Shown piece after piece: positions 8,797-19,900 of a stretch of 37,729 nt of DNA (the first letter of the stretch is position 1; each line of letters begins with the position of its first letter). The notes beneath the pieces were generated by a model. It searched no databases and was not told where the DNA came from. It was given only the letters and a program-made list of their open reading frames with translations. A program made the position numbers and the translations under genes. Source of the DNA: an uncultured Bacteroidales bacterium (GTDB taxonomy: Bacteria; Bacteroidota; Bacteroidia; Bacteroidales; P3); contig ONFR01000021.1 of NCBI GenBank assembly GCA_900317125.1, forward strand, positions 1-37,729, read 5' to 3'.

Positions 8797-9528
8797 TCAG
8801 AACGTGTAGCTCAGGCCGAGGGTGAGGAGTTTGGCGGTGTGGGCGTGGAGGCCGATGTCGAGGGAGGAGACGGTCTCGCTGTATTCGGGCGTGAGGGTCT
8901 TGGTGGAGTTGTAGGGGTCGACGCGGTAGGTGCGGTTGTGGCGGACGGTGCTGCGGGTGTAGCAGAGGGAGAGCAGGTCGATGTAGCCATCGATGCCGAA
9001 ACGGTCGGTGAGGCGGTAGGTGACCACCGGCACAAGCCTCACGTCCAGCTGGCCGAGGGTGTAGGGGGTCTTGAAGAGGATGGGACCTTTGGTGCGGGGG
9101 TCGTATTGGGTCTGCTTGGTGTCGCCCCACCCAAGGCTGTAGACAGCGTTGAGTTCCACGGCCACGGCGAAGGGACCGAGGTCAAGACAGCGTTGCCGCA
9201 CGAAGAGTCCTGCTCCGGCGGTCATCAGGGTGCGGTCGGTCATCTCCAAGGTCTTCCACTCTTCGACATCGTGATCGTAGTAGCCGTCGGTGTAGGTGTA
9301 CTTCTGGTTGGAGAGGAGGAGAGTGATGCCTGCCTGGAGGGAGGGTGTGAAGGTGTATCCCACTCGGGGTTCGAAGCGCAGTGCCATGCCTTCGGGCTTG
9401 GTGGCGTCGAACCCTTGGTCGCGTGTGTGGCGGGAGAGGTTGAAGTCGAGGTTGCCCGAGACGAACCACTGTGCGGCGGCTGGCAGCACAGGCAGCAAGA
9501 GGAGCACCAAAAGGATGTACTTTTTCAT
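8797..9528 (-). CDS. Outer-membrane beta-barrel protein, function unknown
   Basis: 243 residues. Signal peptide MKKYILLVLLLLPVLPAAAQ is followed by alternating hydrophobic/polar strands rich in Tyr, Thr and Gly (FVSGNLDFNLSRH, GYTFTPSLQAGITLLLSN, LMTAGAGLFVRQRC, YSLGWGDTKQ). It ends ...LTLGLSYTF*, the aromatic C-terminal residue typical of barrels inserted by BamA. No ligand or transport specificity can be read. It starts 56 nt after the stop of the GH25-like gene on the same strand, so the two probably share a transcript, with the GH25-like protein made first. Confidence 0.8.
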   Translation of the reverse strand: MKKYILLVLLLLPVLPAAAQWFVSGNLDFNLSRHTRDQGFDATKPEGMALRFEPRVGYTFTPSLQAGITLLLSNQKYTYTDGYYDHDVEEWKTLEMTDRTLMTAGAGLFVRQRCLDLGPFAVAVELNAVYSLGWGDTKQTQYDPRTKGPILFKTPYTLGQLDVRLVPVVTYRLTDRFGIDGYIDLLSLCYTRSTVRHNRTYRVDPYNSTKTLTPEYSETVSSLDIGLHAHTAKLLTLGLSYTF

Positions 9529-9584
9529 CTACCTTGCAGAGTGGTGAAGCCGTGCAGGCGGGAGGCCTGGCACGGCGGGTTGGT

Positions 9585-10253
9585 TTAACGCTTGATGGAT
9601 TTGAGCGGATAGGTGGGATGGAGCTTGAGTCCGGGCACATATTCCATGATGCCGGCCACTTTCTCCTGGTCGGTGTACTGCCAGAGGGTGTAGCGGGTGT
9701 CGGGGAAACGGAGGCCGTTGCTGACGATGACCACATGGTAGGAGGCGTAGCGCTCGAGGCTGAAATACTTGAGGTAGGCCTGCTGGCTGACCATGATGAA
9801 GGGCTTGACGCCGTAGGCTTGCTCGAGGAGCTGCAGCAGCATGTCGAGACGTTTGACGTTGATGTCGTAGGGGCTGTCGGGCACCACGTACACCACCGGG
9901 GGGAGGTCCATGTGGTAGCCTTGCACAGCGGCCTGGAAGTTGTCGAACTGGCCTTGTGCTGAGAAGTGACGGTCGTAGCGGAGCACGGCGCCCACGGGCA
10001 GTCCCACCTTGTGGGCCTGGGCGAGATTGAAGCCGCAACGGCTGTCGGTGACGGCGGCACCTTCGGTGGCCATGACGTAGACAAACTCGAGGGTGTTGGA
10101 CTCGTTGACGGTGGGCCAGTCGACGGTGTTCTGGTTTTGGGACACGAGGATGCCCAGGGGTGCCGTGGTCTGAGCTGTGGCGACGAAGGGCATGGCCATG
10201 AGGAGGGCGAGCAGGGCGGCGTAGCACCGTGAATGTGTATTGCTGTTGTTCAT
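9585..10253 (-). CDS. GH25 (lysozyme)-like secreted protein lacking catalytic acids
   Basis: 222 residues from the ATG at 10253. The frame stays open upstream, but the promoter at 10312 and the signal peptide (MNNSNTHSRCYAALLALLMAMPFVATAQ) favour this start. The body follows the GH25 fold pattern: GILVSQNQNTVDW (GH25: GIDVSxxQ), FVYVMATEG (FVYIKATEG), GLPVGAVLRYDRHFSAQGQ, PPVVYVV (PVVLDVE) and TRYTLWQYTD (WQYS). The catalytic Asp of GIDVS is Leu36, and the Asp-x-Glu pair is replaced within VVYVV (120-124), so the usual muramidase acids are missing. By inference it may bind glycan rather than cut it. Known: GH25 enzymes cleave the MurNAc-GlcNAc bond. The family is fairly sure; the loss of activity is inferred. 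Confidence 0.75.
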   Translation of the reverse strand: MNNSNTHSRCYAALLALLMAMPFVATAQTTAPLGILVSQNQNTVDWPTVNESNTLEFVYVMATEGAAVTDSRCGFNLAQAHKVGLPVGAVLRYDRHFSAQGQFDNFQAAVQGYHMDLPPVVYVVPDSPYDINVKRLDMLLQLLEQAYGVKPFIMVSQQAYLKYFSLERYASYHVVIVSNGLRFPDTRYTLWQYTDQEKVAGIMEYVPGLKLHPTYPLKSIKR

Positions 10254-10311
10254 CTTGATGGGTGTTTTTATGCGGCGGGGGTGAACCCCGACGGGTGTAT
10301 TAATTTTTTTG

Positions 10312-10319
10312 CAAAGATA
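10312..10319 (-). promoter_or_regulatory. -7 element upstream of the GH25-like gene
   Basis: TATCTTTG on the minus strand (10319-10312) fits the Bacteroidota -7 consensus. The -33 box is not clear: a TTG lies only 12 nt upstream. Start would be near 10305, about 50 nt before the ATG at 10253. This placement excludes the longer N-terminal reading of the gene. Confidence 0.55.
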
Positions 10320-10356
10320 CATGTTTTTTTTCAATCGTGGGGTGTTGAGGGGTCAA

Positions 10357-12549
<2,193 letters not shown>

Positions 12550-13353
12550 TCAGTTGCGGAGGTCGAAGGTTCCGGTGAAGTTGAGCGACACGGGGCCGAT
12601 GAGGCGTACATGGGTGTAGACCCCTTGGTGGAGGCGGTAGTCGACGCTGAACTCGCCGCCACGGGTGGAGAGGCGTTTGCAGCCGGTGACGATGGCGCAA
12701 GCTGTGACGCCTGTGCCGCAAGCCCAGGTCTCGTCCTCCACACCGCGCTCGTAGGTGCGCACCATGAGCCGTCCGTCCGGCAGGGGCTGGACAAAATTGA
12801 CGTTGGCGCCCTCGGGACCGAGTTGCGGCAGGTGGCGCAGGCGTCTCCCCTCCCCTGCCACATCGTAATGCGCGAGGTCGTCGACCCGCTGGACATAATG
12901 CGGCACACCGGTGTTGAGGAGCCATCCGTCCAAGCAGCGTTGCACACCACTGTCGGCAACGTCCTTCATCCCAAGGTCTACGATGCCTGTGGCCGATGTG
13001 TCGTCCCACGCCAGCACCAAGGCGTCGTGGGGGCCGTCGTCGGCCAGGAAACGGAGCGTGGGACCTTGGTCGGTGCTTCGCGACAGTCCCAGTCGATGGG
13101 CGAAAGCGGCGATGCAGCGTCCACCGTTTCCGCACATGTCGGCGGGAAGGCCGTCGGAATTGTAGTAGCGCATGACGAAGTCGTAGCCCTCCCTGGGTGC
13201 GCCGAGCATCAACAGTCCGTCGGCACCCACGCCGCGACGACGATGGCACATCCGCGCAATCTGTCCGGGAGTGAGGGAGAAAGTTCCGGCACGGTTGTCG
13301 ATGACGACAAAATCGTTGCCGGCACCGTCGTATTTGCTAAACGGGATTGTCAT
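12550..13353 (-). CDS. dapF: Diaminopimelate epimerase
   Basis: 267 residues from ATG 13353 (MTIPFSKYDGAGNDFVVID). An upstream in-frame extension exists, but it runs inside the antiporter gene and lacks family similarity. Catalytic cysteines are Cys74 in ADMCGNGGRC and Cys212 in WACGTGVTA, the two-base pair that interconverts LL- and meso-diaminopimelate for lysine and peptidoglycan synthesis. The gene overlaps the end of the antiporter gene by 17 bp, which suggests one transcript and translational coupling. Confidence 0.96.
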   Translation of the reverse strand: MTIPFSKYDGAGNDFVVIDNRAGTFSLTPGQIARMCHRRRGVGADGLLMLGAPREGYDFVMRYYNSDGLPADMCGNGGRCIAAFAHRLGLSRSTDQGPTLRFLADDGPHDALVLAWDDTSATGIVDLGMKDVADSGVQRCLDGWLLNTGVPHYVQRVDDLAHYDVAGEGRRLRHLPQLGPEGANVNFVQPLPDGRLMVRTYERGVEDETWACGTGVTACAIVTGCKRLSTRGGEFSVDYRLHQGVYTHVRLIGPVSLNFTGTFDLRN

Positions 13354-14602
13354 TGGGTTGGGTATTAGGCTGCACATTGCTGCGGGCAAGCTCGTCCGAC
13401 GCCCTGACGAGACGGCGGCTGCTGAGCAGCACAAGCAGCGAGCAGTAGATGATGGAACAGAATATGACAGAATAGGTGATATGCTTGATGGTCTCGGCTC
13501 CGGGCACGACAGTGTAGCCGGCTGCGAGGTTCACCTGCTCGGGCATGGAGGCCAGGACGGCGGAGACCAACCCCTTGGGTATCATCATGGAGACGGTGAG
13601 GCGGTCGTCAGGGGTGTTGCGACGGCCCACAACGGCGATGAGGGCAAAACGCACCACGAAGAGGGCGGCGGCGATAATGGCGCCGTAAGCCAGAGCCTCC
13701 AGATTGGTGAAGGGGATGCAGATGCCGATATAGACAAAGAAATAGGTCTTGAGGATGAAGACAAACTCCTTGAAGAAACTCTTCTCGTTCTCTTCGAGGG
13801 GAGTCATGTCGTTGAGGTGAAGTTTCTTGAGGAAGGACATCTCGAAATATTCGGGGTTGCCTAGCACAAGGCCGAAAGAGAGGGTGGCGATGGCTCCGCT
13901 ATAGCCCAGCGACTCGGCCACACCATAGATGACGAAGACAAAGGCCGGGGTGAGGAACATGGAGTTCTGCAGCTTGCGTATGCGGTCCATGAACGACGAC
14001 CAAACGATGCCGCCGACGATGCCGATGCCCAAAGCCATGAGGATGGAGGCGAAAACACGTCCCAGCATTGAGCCGATGTTGATGTCGCCCAGCTTGTAGC
14101 CCTCGATGAAGGCGAGAGAGATGACGATGCAGAGCACGCCCGAGATGGCGGACTCGAGGGTAAGGGTGACACGGGTCTTGTCGCTGACACGCATACGGCG
14201 CACAAGGGGGATGACGATGGCGGCAGCAGTGCCCGCCACCATGGCACCCAGCATCATACTGGCCTGCAGCTCGAGCTCGACAAGGAAATAGGCTATCAGG
14301 GTCACCGTGGCCATCGCGACGACGAAGGAGACGAAGGTGACCTGCACCACGCCGGTCCAATAGCGCCGTATCATGTCAATCCGCATGTCGATACCGCTGT
14401 CGAAGAGGATGAAGAGCAGGGTGAGCGACGCCAGGACGGGTCCGATGTCGCTGAGGTCGGCAGGAGTAACCCATCCGGCCACAGGTCCCACCAGGATGCC
14501 GATGACCATCAGCAGCAGCACGTCGGGAATACGGCGGCGGCTGAACCACGCATTGAACAGGTGGGCGCAGAAGATCAGGACTCCGAGGAAGATGAATGTC
14601 AT
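13337..14602 (-). CDS. Cation:proton antiporter (CPA family, Na+/H+ exchanger domain)
   Basis: 421 residues with about 12 predicted membrane segments, beginning MTFIFLGVLIFCAHLFNAWF and then IPDVLLLMVIGILVGP. The motif LFILFDSGIDMRIDMIRR corresponds to the loop after TM3 in CPA1/CPA2 exchangers. The stretches GAMVAGTAAAIVIPLVRRM and TLESAISGVLCIVI lie where the ion-binding core is expected; the usual Asp pair of the core is not obvious, with an Ala-rich GTAAA stretch in that place, so ion specificity cannot be given. The soluble C terminus is short, with no RCK/TrkA-N domain. It follows dnaX (151-nt gap) and overlaps dapF. Confidence 0.85.
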   Translation of the reverse strand: MTFIFLGVLIFCAHLFNAWFSRRRIPDVLLLMVIGILVGPVAGWVTPADLSDIGPVLASLTLLFILFDSGIDMRIDMIRRYWTGVVQVTFVSFVVAMATVTLIAYFLVELELQASMMLGAMVAGTAAAIVIPLVRRMRVSDKTRVTLTLESAISGVLCIVISLAFIEGYKLGDINIGSMLGRVFASILMALGIGIVGGIVWSSFMDRIRKLQNSMFLTPAFVFVIYGVAESLGYSGAIATLSFGLVLGNPEYFEMSFLKKLHLNDMTPLEENEKSFFKEFVFILKTYFFVYIGICIPFTNLEALAYGAIIAAALFVVRFALIAVVGRRNTPDDRLTVSMMIPKGLVSAVLASMPEQVNLAAGYTVVPGAETIKHITYSVIFCSIIYCSLLVLLSSRRLVRASDELARSNVQPNTQPNDNPV

Positions 14603-14753
14603 AGGCTATTCCGTTTCTTGTTCTCAATTATCAACACGAACCATCATCCAATAAGCATCATTGCAAATCCCTATTCGCTTTCAATTCGTGTCAGTTTGTT
14701 ATATTGTGTTTCTACTATTATATTTTGCCCCTGGTGGTTCGACGGAATCGCCG

Positions 14754-15473
14754 TCAATAATCCACTTCGGGGAACAGTTTTCGGAACTCGGCAAGCGTGG
14801 GGTTGGCGGCGTGCATGACGTCGTATTTGTCGCGGGGATGATAGATTATCGCCTCGCGCTCTTCATACTCCACCAGGACAGAGCAGTTGAGCAATGGCCG
14901 CTGGGCCAGACTGCGGAGGATTTCAAGCATCTGGATAAGGTGGGGCTTGATTTCGCTCTCGAGGAACGAATTGTTGACGACGATGACAAAATGCTCGTCG
15001 CCGTCCATACGCAGTTCGCGTTCCTTGAGGATGCCGACCAGCTTGGGGTGTTCCTCCTTCATCCGGTCGAGCATTTCCTGCCAGAGGGGCTTGAGTTCCT
15101 CGAGGGTGAGCGGCGGAAGGTGCTCGGCATGTGGTTTGAGCGATGCGAGGTCGGCAGAGGTGACTGCGGAGGTCTTGACGCTGATGCCGGACACACGCCG
15201 CACACGTCCCACACCACGAGGAGCTGCAGCAGCTCCGCCGTCCGTTGGCACGCTATTGTTTGGTTCCGGCGGAATGCCAATGTTTGATTCCGGCGGCACG
15301 CCGGTGATTGGCTCCGGCGGCACGCTATTGTTTGACTCTGGCGTCACGCCAGTGATTGGGGACTGGCCGCCCGAGGGAGAAGAAGCAGACACAGGCGCCT
15401 CGGAAGAGACGTCTTTTTTTGTTGTCTCCGGCGACACGCCGGAATCGTGCTCCGCCCGAGGCGACCTTGCAAT
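14754..15473 (-). CDS. dnaX: C-terminal part of DnaX (tau-specific region), in frame after a TAG
   Basis: This stretch continues the dnaX frame directly after the TAG at 15476-15474 and ends in TGA at 14754. It holds a Pro/Ser/Asn-rich linker, then a folded domain: LTLEELKPLWQEMLDRMKEEHP, DEHFVIVVNNSFLESEIKP and PRDKYDVMHAANPTLAEFRKLF, the normal C terminus of bacteroidal DnaX as I know it. With readthrough the whole protein would be 616 residues counting the TAG position, about family length. Alone, the piece could start at GTG 15437 (227 residues), but I see no good initiation signal. Either the gene is broken or the stop is recoded. Confidence 0.8.
   Translation of the reverse strand: MARSPRAEHDSGVSPETTKKDVSSEAPVSASSPSGGQSPITGVTPESNNSVPPEPITGVPPESNIGIPPEPNNSVPTDGGAAAAPRGVGRVRRVSGISVKTSAVTSADLASLKPHAEHLPPLTLEELKPLWQEMLDRMKEEHPKLVGILKERELRMDGDEHFVIVVNNSFLESEIKPHLIQMLEILRSLAQRPLLNCSVLVEYEEREAIIYHPRDKYDVMHAANPTLAEFRKLFPEVDY
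15242..15361 (-). repeat. 24-bp tandem repeats encoding the DnaX linker
   Basis: Five 24-bp units (starting at 15242, 15266, 15290, 15314 and 15338) alternate two versions and encode an 8-residue repeat such as ITGVPPES and NNSVPPEP. The length is a multiple of 3, so copy-number change keeps the frame. The GCGTGCCGCCGGA core also occurs just outside, around 15425-15446. Confidence 0.8.
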
Positions 15474-15476
15474 CTA
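15414..15476 (-). other. In-frame TAG followed by A7 slippery heptamer in dnaX
   Basis: TAG is codon 377 (15476-15474). Eighteen codons downstream the zero frame reads ACA AAA AAA GAC (A7 at 15420-15414), which has the X-XXY-YYZ form A-AAA-AAA used for -1 slippage. A GGAG lies 5 nt before it. A -1 shift there would end at a stop at 15325, about residue 427, close to the 431-residue gamma of E. coli. So the linker holds both a plausible ancestral gamma-making slip site and a stop upstream of it. Confidence 0.65.
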
Positions 15477-16604
15477 TGATGGAACAGGAGCGGAAGCAGC
15501 GTTCTGAGCAGCCACGCATGATGTAGCCAGTTTCATGAGAGCCACCTCAATAAAAAGGCGTTTGTTGCCAGCATCCTTATAGCGGTATTCGTAGTCGCTC
15601 GAAATGTCGAGCCAGCGCAGCAGCAAGGGTAGCCCACAGGCGGCGGCCTGCTGCCCAAAGCGGGCGCGTTGTGCCTCGCTGCCCTCCAGCAGCTTGAGGG
15701 TGGCGGGGTCGATGCTCACCATCAGGTTGCGCAGATGCTCGCTCAATCCTGTGATGAAATGCTGCCCATCGTACCCCTTGTCTATCACCTCCTGGTAGCA
15801 CAGGAGGGTGTTGGCGAGATCACCCGCACGGAAATAATCCACCAGACGGAAATAGTAGTCGGCATCGAGCAGGTTGAGGTTCTCGTTGCAGAGCTGGCGG
15901 GTGAGGTTGCCACGGGTGAAAGAGACCAGCTGGTCGAAGATGGAGAGCGCGTCGCGCAGACCTCCTTCGGCCTTGCGGGCGATGATGTGCAGCGACTCCT
16001 CCTCGTAGTGCACTCCCTCCTTCTCGGCGATACCCTTGAGGTAAGCCACGATGTCCTCCGACTGTATGCGTTTGAAGTCGAACACCTGACAGCGGGACAG
16101 GATGGTGGGGATAATCTTGTGTTTCTCGGTGGTGGCGAGGATGAACTTGGCATAGGCGGGAGGCTCCTCGAGTGTCTTGAGGAAGGCATTGAAAGCCGAG
16201 GGCGACAGCATGTGGACCTCGTCGATGATATAGACTTTGTAGCGGCCTGTCTGGGGCGGGATGCCCACCTGGCGCACCAACTCGCGAATATCGTCCACAC
16301 TGTTGTGCGAGGCGGCATCGAGCTCGAAGATGTTCATCGAGCCTCCTTCGGCAAAGCTGCGACAGCTCTCGCACTGGCCGCAGGCCTCGGTGTCGGGGGT
16401 GAGGTTGGTGCAGTTGATGGTCTTGGCCAAAATACGGGCGCAGGTGGTCTTTCCCACACCGCGCGGACCGCAGAAGAGAAACGCTTGCGCCAACTGCCCT
16501 GTGCGGATGGCATTCTTGAGCGTAGTGGTGATATGCTGCTGCCCGACAACACTGTCGAACGTGGACGGACGGTATTTACGCGCTGATACTATGAAATTTT
16601 CCAT
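15474..16604 (-). CDS. dnaX: DNA polymerase III gamma/tau, N-terminal ATPase and collar part, ends at TAG
   Basis: 376 residues from ATG 16604 (MENFIVSARKYRPSTFDSVVGQQHI). A longer frame to 16748 would run through the promoter and is not family-like. Walker A GPRGVGKTT, zinc-binding Cys residues in CTNLTPDTEACGQCESC, Walker B VYIIDEVHML, sensor 1 (ILATTEKHKI) and the Arg-containing LSRCQVFDF identify the clamp-loader ATPase. Domain III (collar) ends near the TAG. The product therefore resembles gamma: able to load clamps but lacking the region that in tau binds DnaB and the polymerase. Whether a full-length form is made depends on the TAG. Confidence 0.93.
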   Translation of the reverse strand: MENFIVSARKYRPSTFDSVVGQQHITTTLKNAIRTGQLAQAFLFCGPRGVGKTTCARILAKTINCTNLTPDTEACGQCESCRSFAEGGSMNIFELDAASHNSVDDIRELVRQVGIPPQTGRYKVYIIDEVHMLSPSAFNAFLKTLEEPPAYAKFILATTEKHKIIPTILSRCQVFDFKRIQSEDIVAYLKGIAEKEGVHYEEESLHIIARKAEGGLRDALSIFDQLVSFTRGNLTRQLCNENLNLLDADYYFRLVDYFRAGDLANTLLCYQEVIDKGYDGQHFITGLSEHLRNLMVSIDPATLKLLEGSEAQRARFGQQAAACGLPLLLRWLDISSDYEYRYKDAGNKRLFIEVALMKLATSCVAAQNAASAPVPS

Positions 16605-16628
16605 ACAATTAAATACACTAATGCGATG

Positions 16629-16636
16629 CAAAAATA
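16629..16636 (-). promoter_or_regulatory. -7 element of the dnaX promoter
   Basis: TATTTTTG on the minus strand (16636-16629) fits TAnnTTTG and would start RNA near 16622, 18 nt above the ATG. It supports the short start of dnaX. A TTTG lies 12 nt upstream, closer than the usual 19-21. The 329-bp gap 16605-16933 is a divergent promoter region; apart from a GTCCC-AAA-GGGGAC hairpin near 16756 nothing else is seen. Confidence 0.5.
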
Positions 16637-16876
16637 CGAATTTTTTTTCAAATAGCCGAAAAATAAAACAAAACAGGCAAAAGCCACACAATGTCTCCGG
16701 CGACACATCGGTGTAGCTCCAGTGTAACTCCAGTGAAGCTTCGCTCACGGGGGTGTCCCAAAGGGGACTGTACCAATTCTTCTATGCTGTGACGTAGCGA
16801 CCGATTTGGTATAGAGAAAAAGAGACTCCCGCAGAGGACTATTCCCTCTATTTTTCATAATGAATCTTAAAAATAT

Positions 16877-16907
16877 TTTGCAGTATTAAGATTATTTTGT
16901 ACTTTTG
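16877..16907 (+). promoter_or_regulatory. Promoter of the cyclic glucan synthase-like gene
   Basis: TTTG (16877-16880), a 19-nt spacer and TACTTTTG (16900-16907) match the Bacteroidota consensus closely. The start site near 16914 leaves a 20-nt leader before ATG 16934. Confidence 0.8.
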
Positions 16908-16933
16908 TAAAGTGAACCTAAAGATTAATACGC

Positions 16934-19900
16934 ATGAGAAACACTTATAAACTATTCAGAGAGAGCGTAAAGGAGATAACGCACTACTATCTGCTGCTGG
17001 TTGAGGAAACAAAGTCGCAGCGGCTGGTTGGCAGCACCAACGAGTGGGTGCTGGACAATTTCTACATGATTAGCGAGCAGGAGAAAGTGCTGAAGGTGGA
17101 TTTGCGGAGCAAGGAGTTCCGCAAACTGGAGGGGAAACGGATGGAGCGGCTGAAAGATATGCTACAGGGTTATCTGCAGAGCTGCCACTATCAGATTGAC
17201 AAGGGACTGCTGTTCCACTACATGACGCAGTACCAAACGAAGAACAACGATTACCTGACCTATCCCGAGGTGTGCGCCCTGCTGCCGTTGGTGAAGACCA
17301 TGCTGATAAAGGAACTGGCGGACTTGTGCCATGAGATGGAGGAGCGCCATGCGTACCATTATTCGTTGACAGACAAGTCGCAGGCCGACATGGAGCAGCT
17401 CAACGAGGCTTCACGCGAGAACCTGTTGATGATGAACATCTTCAACTCTATCAAGAAGATGACCAAGCTGCCCATCGAAGAGTTGCTGGACAGTGTGAGT
17501 TTCTCGGAGAAGATGCTGAAGGAAGAAAAGGCCGACATGTACGACCAGATGTACGACCGCACAAAGGACGATTACCGCGCCAAGATAGTGCGGCTGTGCA
17601 AGAAACGCCGGATGAAGGAGTTCGACCTTGTGAAGGCGCTGGTGGCCGAAGCCGACGAAAAGGGCGAGCATGTGGGTTGGCAGCTCTTCCCGCCCAAAAA
17701 GTGGAACGTACGCGCACATCTTTATGTATGGATTGTGGTACTGCTGACGCTGGCGCTGAGCCTGCTGTTTGCCTGCTGGGCGACCTGGAGTCATGGTTTC
17801 ACTTTCGGGACGGCTGTGCTCACACTGCTGATGTGGGTGCCGATGAGCCAGGTGGTGATCGACTTGTTCAACCAACTGCTCTACCGTATACACAAGCCCC
17901 AGAACACATTCAAGATTAAGTTCAAGGATGGACTGATACCCGAAGAGTATGCCACGATGGTCATCATGCCCACCATCCTGAAGAATAAAGCCAAGACCGA
18001 GGAACTGCTGGAGCAGTTGGAGGTATACTATCTCTCCAACATCAACCGCGCCAGCGAGGGCCAACGGCTTGAAAGCCGTCCGCAGAACCTTTACTACACC
18101 CTGATAGGCGATGCCGCAGCGGGTCCCAACGAAGATATGCCTTGGGACGACGAGGTGGTGGAAGCCGGTCTCAATAAAGTGAAGGAGCTGAACGAGAAAT
18201 ACGGCTCGCATATCTTCAACTTCGTATACCGCCGCCGTGCTTGGAGCGACGGCGAGAACTGCTGGCTGGGACATGAGCGCAAACGCGGTGCCATCCTGCA
18301 TTTCAACGACCTGGTGCTGGGCCAGACCACTGATGCCGAGAAGGCCAAACGTTTCCGCTGCGAGACCATCAGCGAGTGGATGAAAGGTCCTGTGCCATCC
18401 ATCCAGTTTATCATCACCCTCGACACCGACACCGAGCTGGTGCTCTATTCTGCCCAAAAGCTGATAGGCTCAATGGCCCACCCGCTGAACCGCGCCCGCC
18501 TGAGCGACGACGGCCGCCGTGTGAACGCTGGATACGGCATCATGCAGCCGAGAGTGAATGTAGACGTTGAGGTGACGAACAAAAGCCGCTACGCACAGCT
18601 GTTCGCCGGACTCGGCGGCCTGGATGTCTACACAACGGCATCGTTCGAGCTGTATCAGGACATTTTCAACGAGGGTTCATTCTGCGGAAAGGGTATCTAC
18701 GACTTGAAGGTATTCCAAAAGGTGCTGAAAGGCACGTTCCCCGAAAACCTGATTCTGAGCCACGACCTGATCGAGGGATGCCACATCCGCTGCGGATTAA
18801 TCAACGACCTCGAGCTGTTCGACGACAACCCCTCCAACTATATCGACGACGCCAAACGCCACCACCGCTGGACACGTGGCGACTGGCAGATTATCGGCTG
18901 GCTGCGCAACAAGGTTCACAACGAGCGCGGCGAGGAGGTAAAGAACCAGGTGAACACCATCGGACGGTGGAAGATATTCGACAACCTTCGCCGGTCGATG
19001 CTGTGCCTGGCCCTGATGGTTGTGCTGCTGATAGGATTCAGCGGCATCACTTCGGTGCATGCGGCCTGGTATCTGCTGGTGGCACTGGTGGCTGTGGCAA
19101 GCCCCATCGTCTTCTTCATCCTTGGACAGATCACCAAGTTGCCCAATTTCGGCAAACGCTACCACTATTATGCCACACTGATGCGTGGCTTCACCGTTAT
19201 CCTGTACCGTTCTCTGGTGCAGTTCTCGCTGCTCCCCAAGGAGGCTTGGATGTACACCGATGCGGCAGTGCGCGCATGCTACCGGATGTGGTTCTCGCAC
19301 AAGAATCTGCTGAACTGGATTACCAGCGACGAAGCGGCCAAGAGCACCAAAGGCACCTTGGGCGACTATATCAATAAATTCTGGTTCAACTATGTCGCTT
19401 CGGCTGTTGTCATCCTGCTCTTCATGCTCAGCACCGGCACGGTTATCGACTTCCTGGCCATGCTCTTCTGTGTGCTGACTTGGTGCGGTGCTCCCTTCCT
19501 GATGTTCTGGCTGGGCAAGAAATTCCCGCAGAACAAGCAGTCTCTCTCCGAGAAGGAGACCGACGAGATTCGCCAGCTGGCCAAGGACACCTGGAATTTC
19601 TTCGACAGCCTGATGACCGAAGAGAACAACTGGCTGATGCCCGACAACTACCAACTGAACCGTGAGGTGAAAACCGACTACAAGACTTCACCCACCAATA
19701 TCGGCTACTCGATGACGGCCATCATCAGCGCATCCGAACTGGGCTTCATCACCCAAAAGGAGGCTGTGGAACGCCTGGGACATGTCATCGACACCGTCAC
19801 CCGTTTGGAGAAATGGAACGGACACCTGTTCAACTGGTACCATGTGAAGAAACTGAACGCACTGCCCAATTACTTTATATCCACCTGCGACAGCGGCAAC

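Noticed and set aside
16605..16748. Longer N terminus of dnaX (48 extra codons)
   Set aside because: It would span the -7 element and a T-rich run, and family proteins start at MENF-like sequence.
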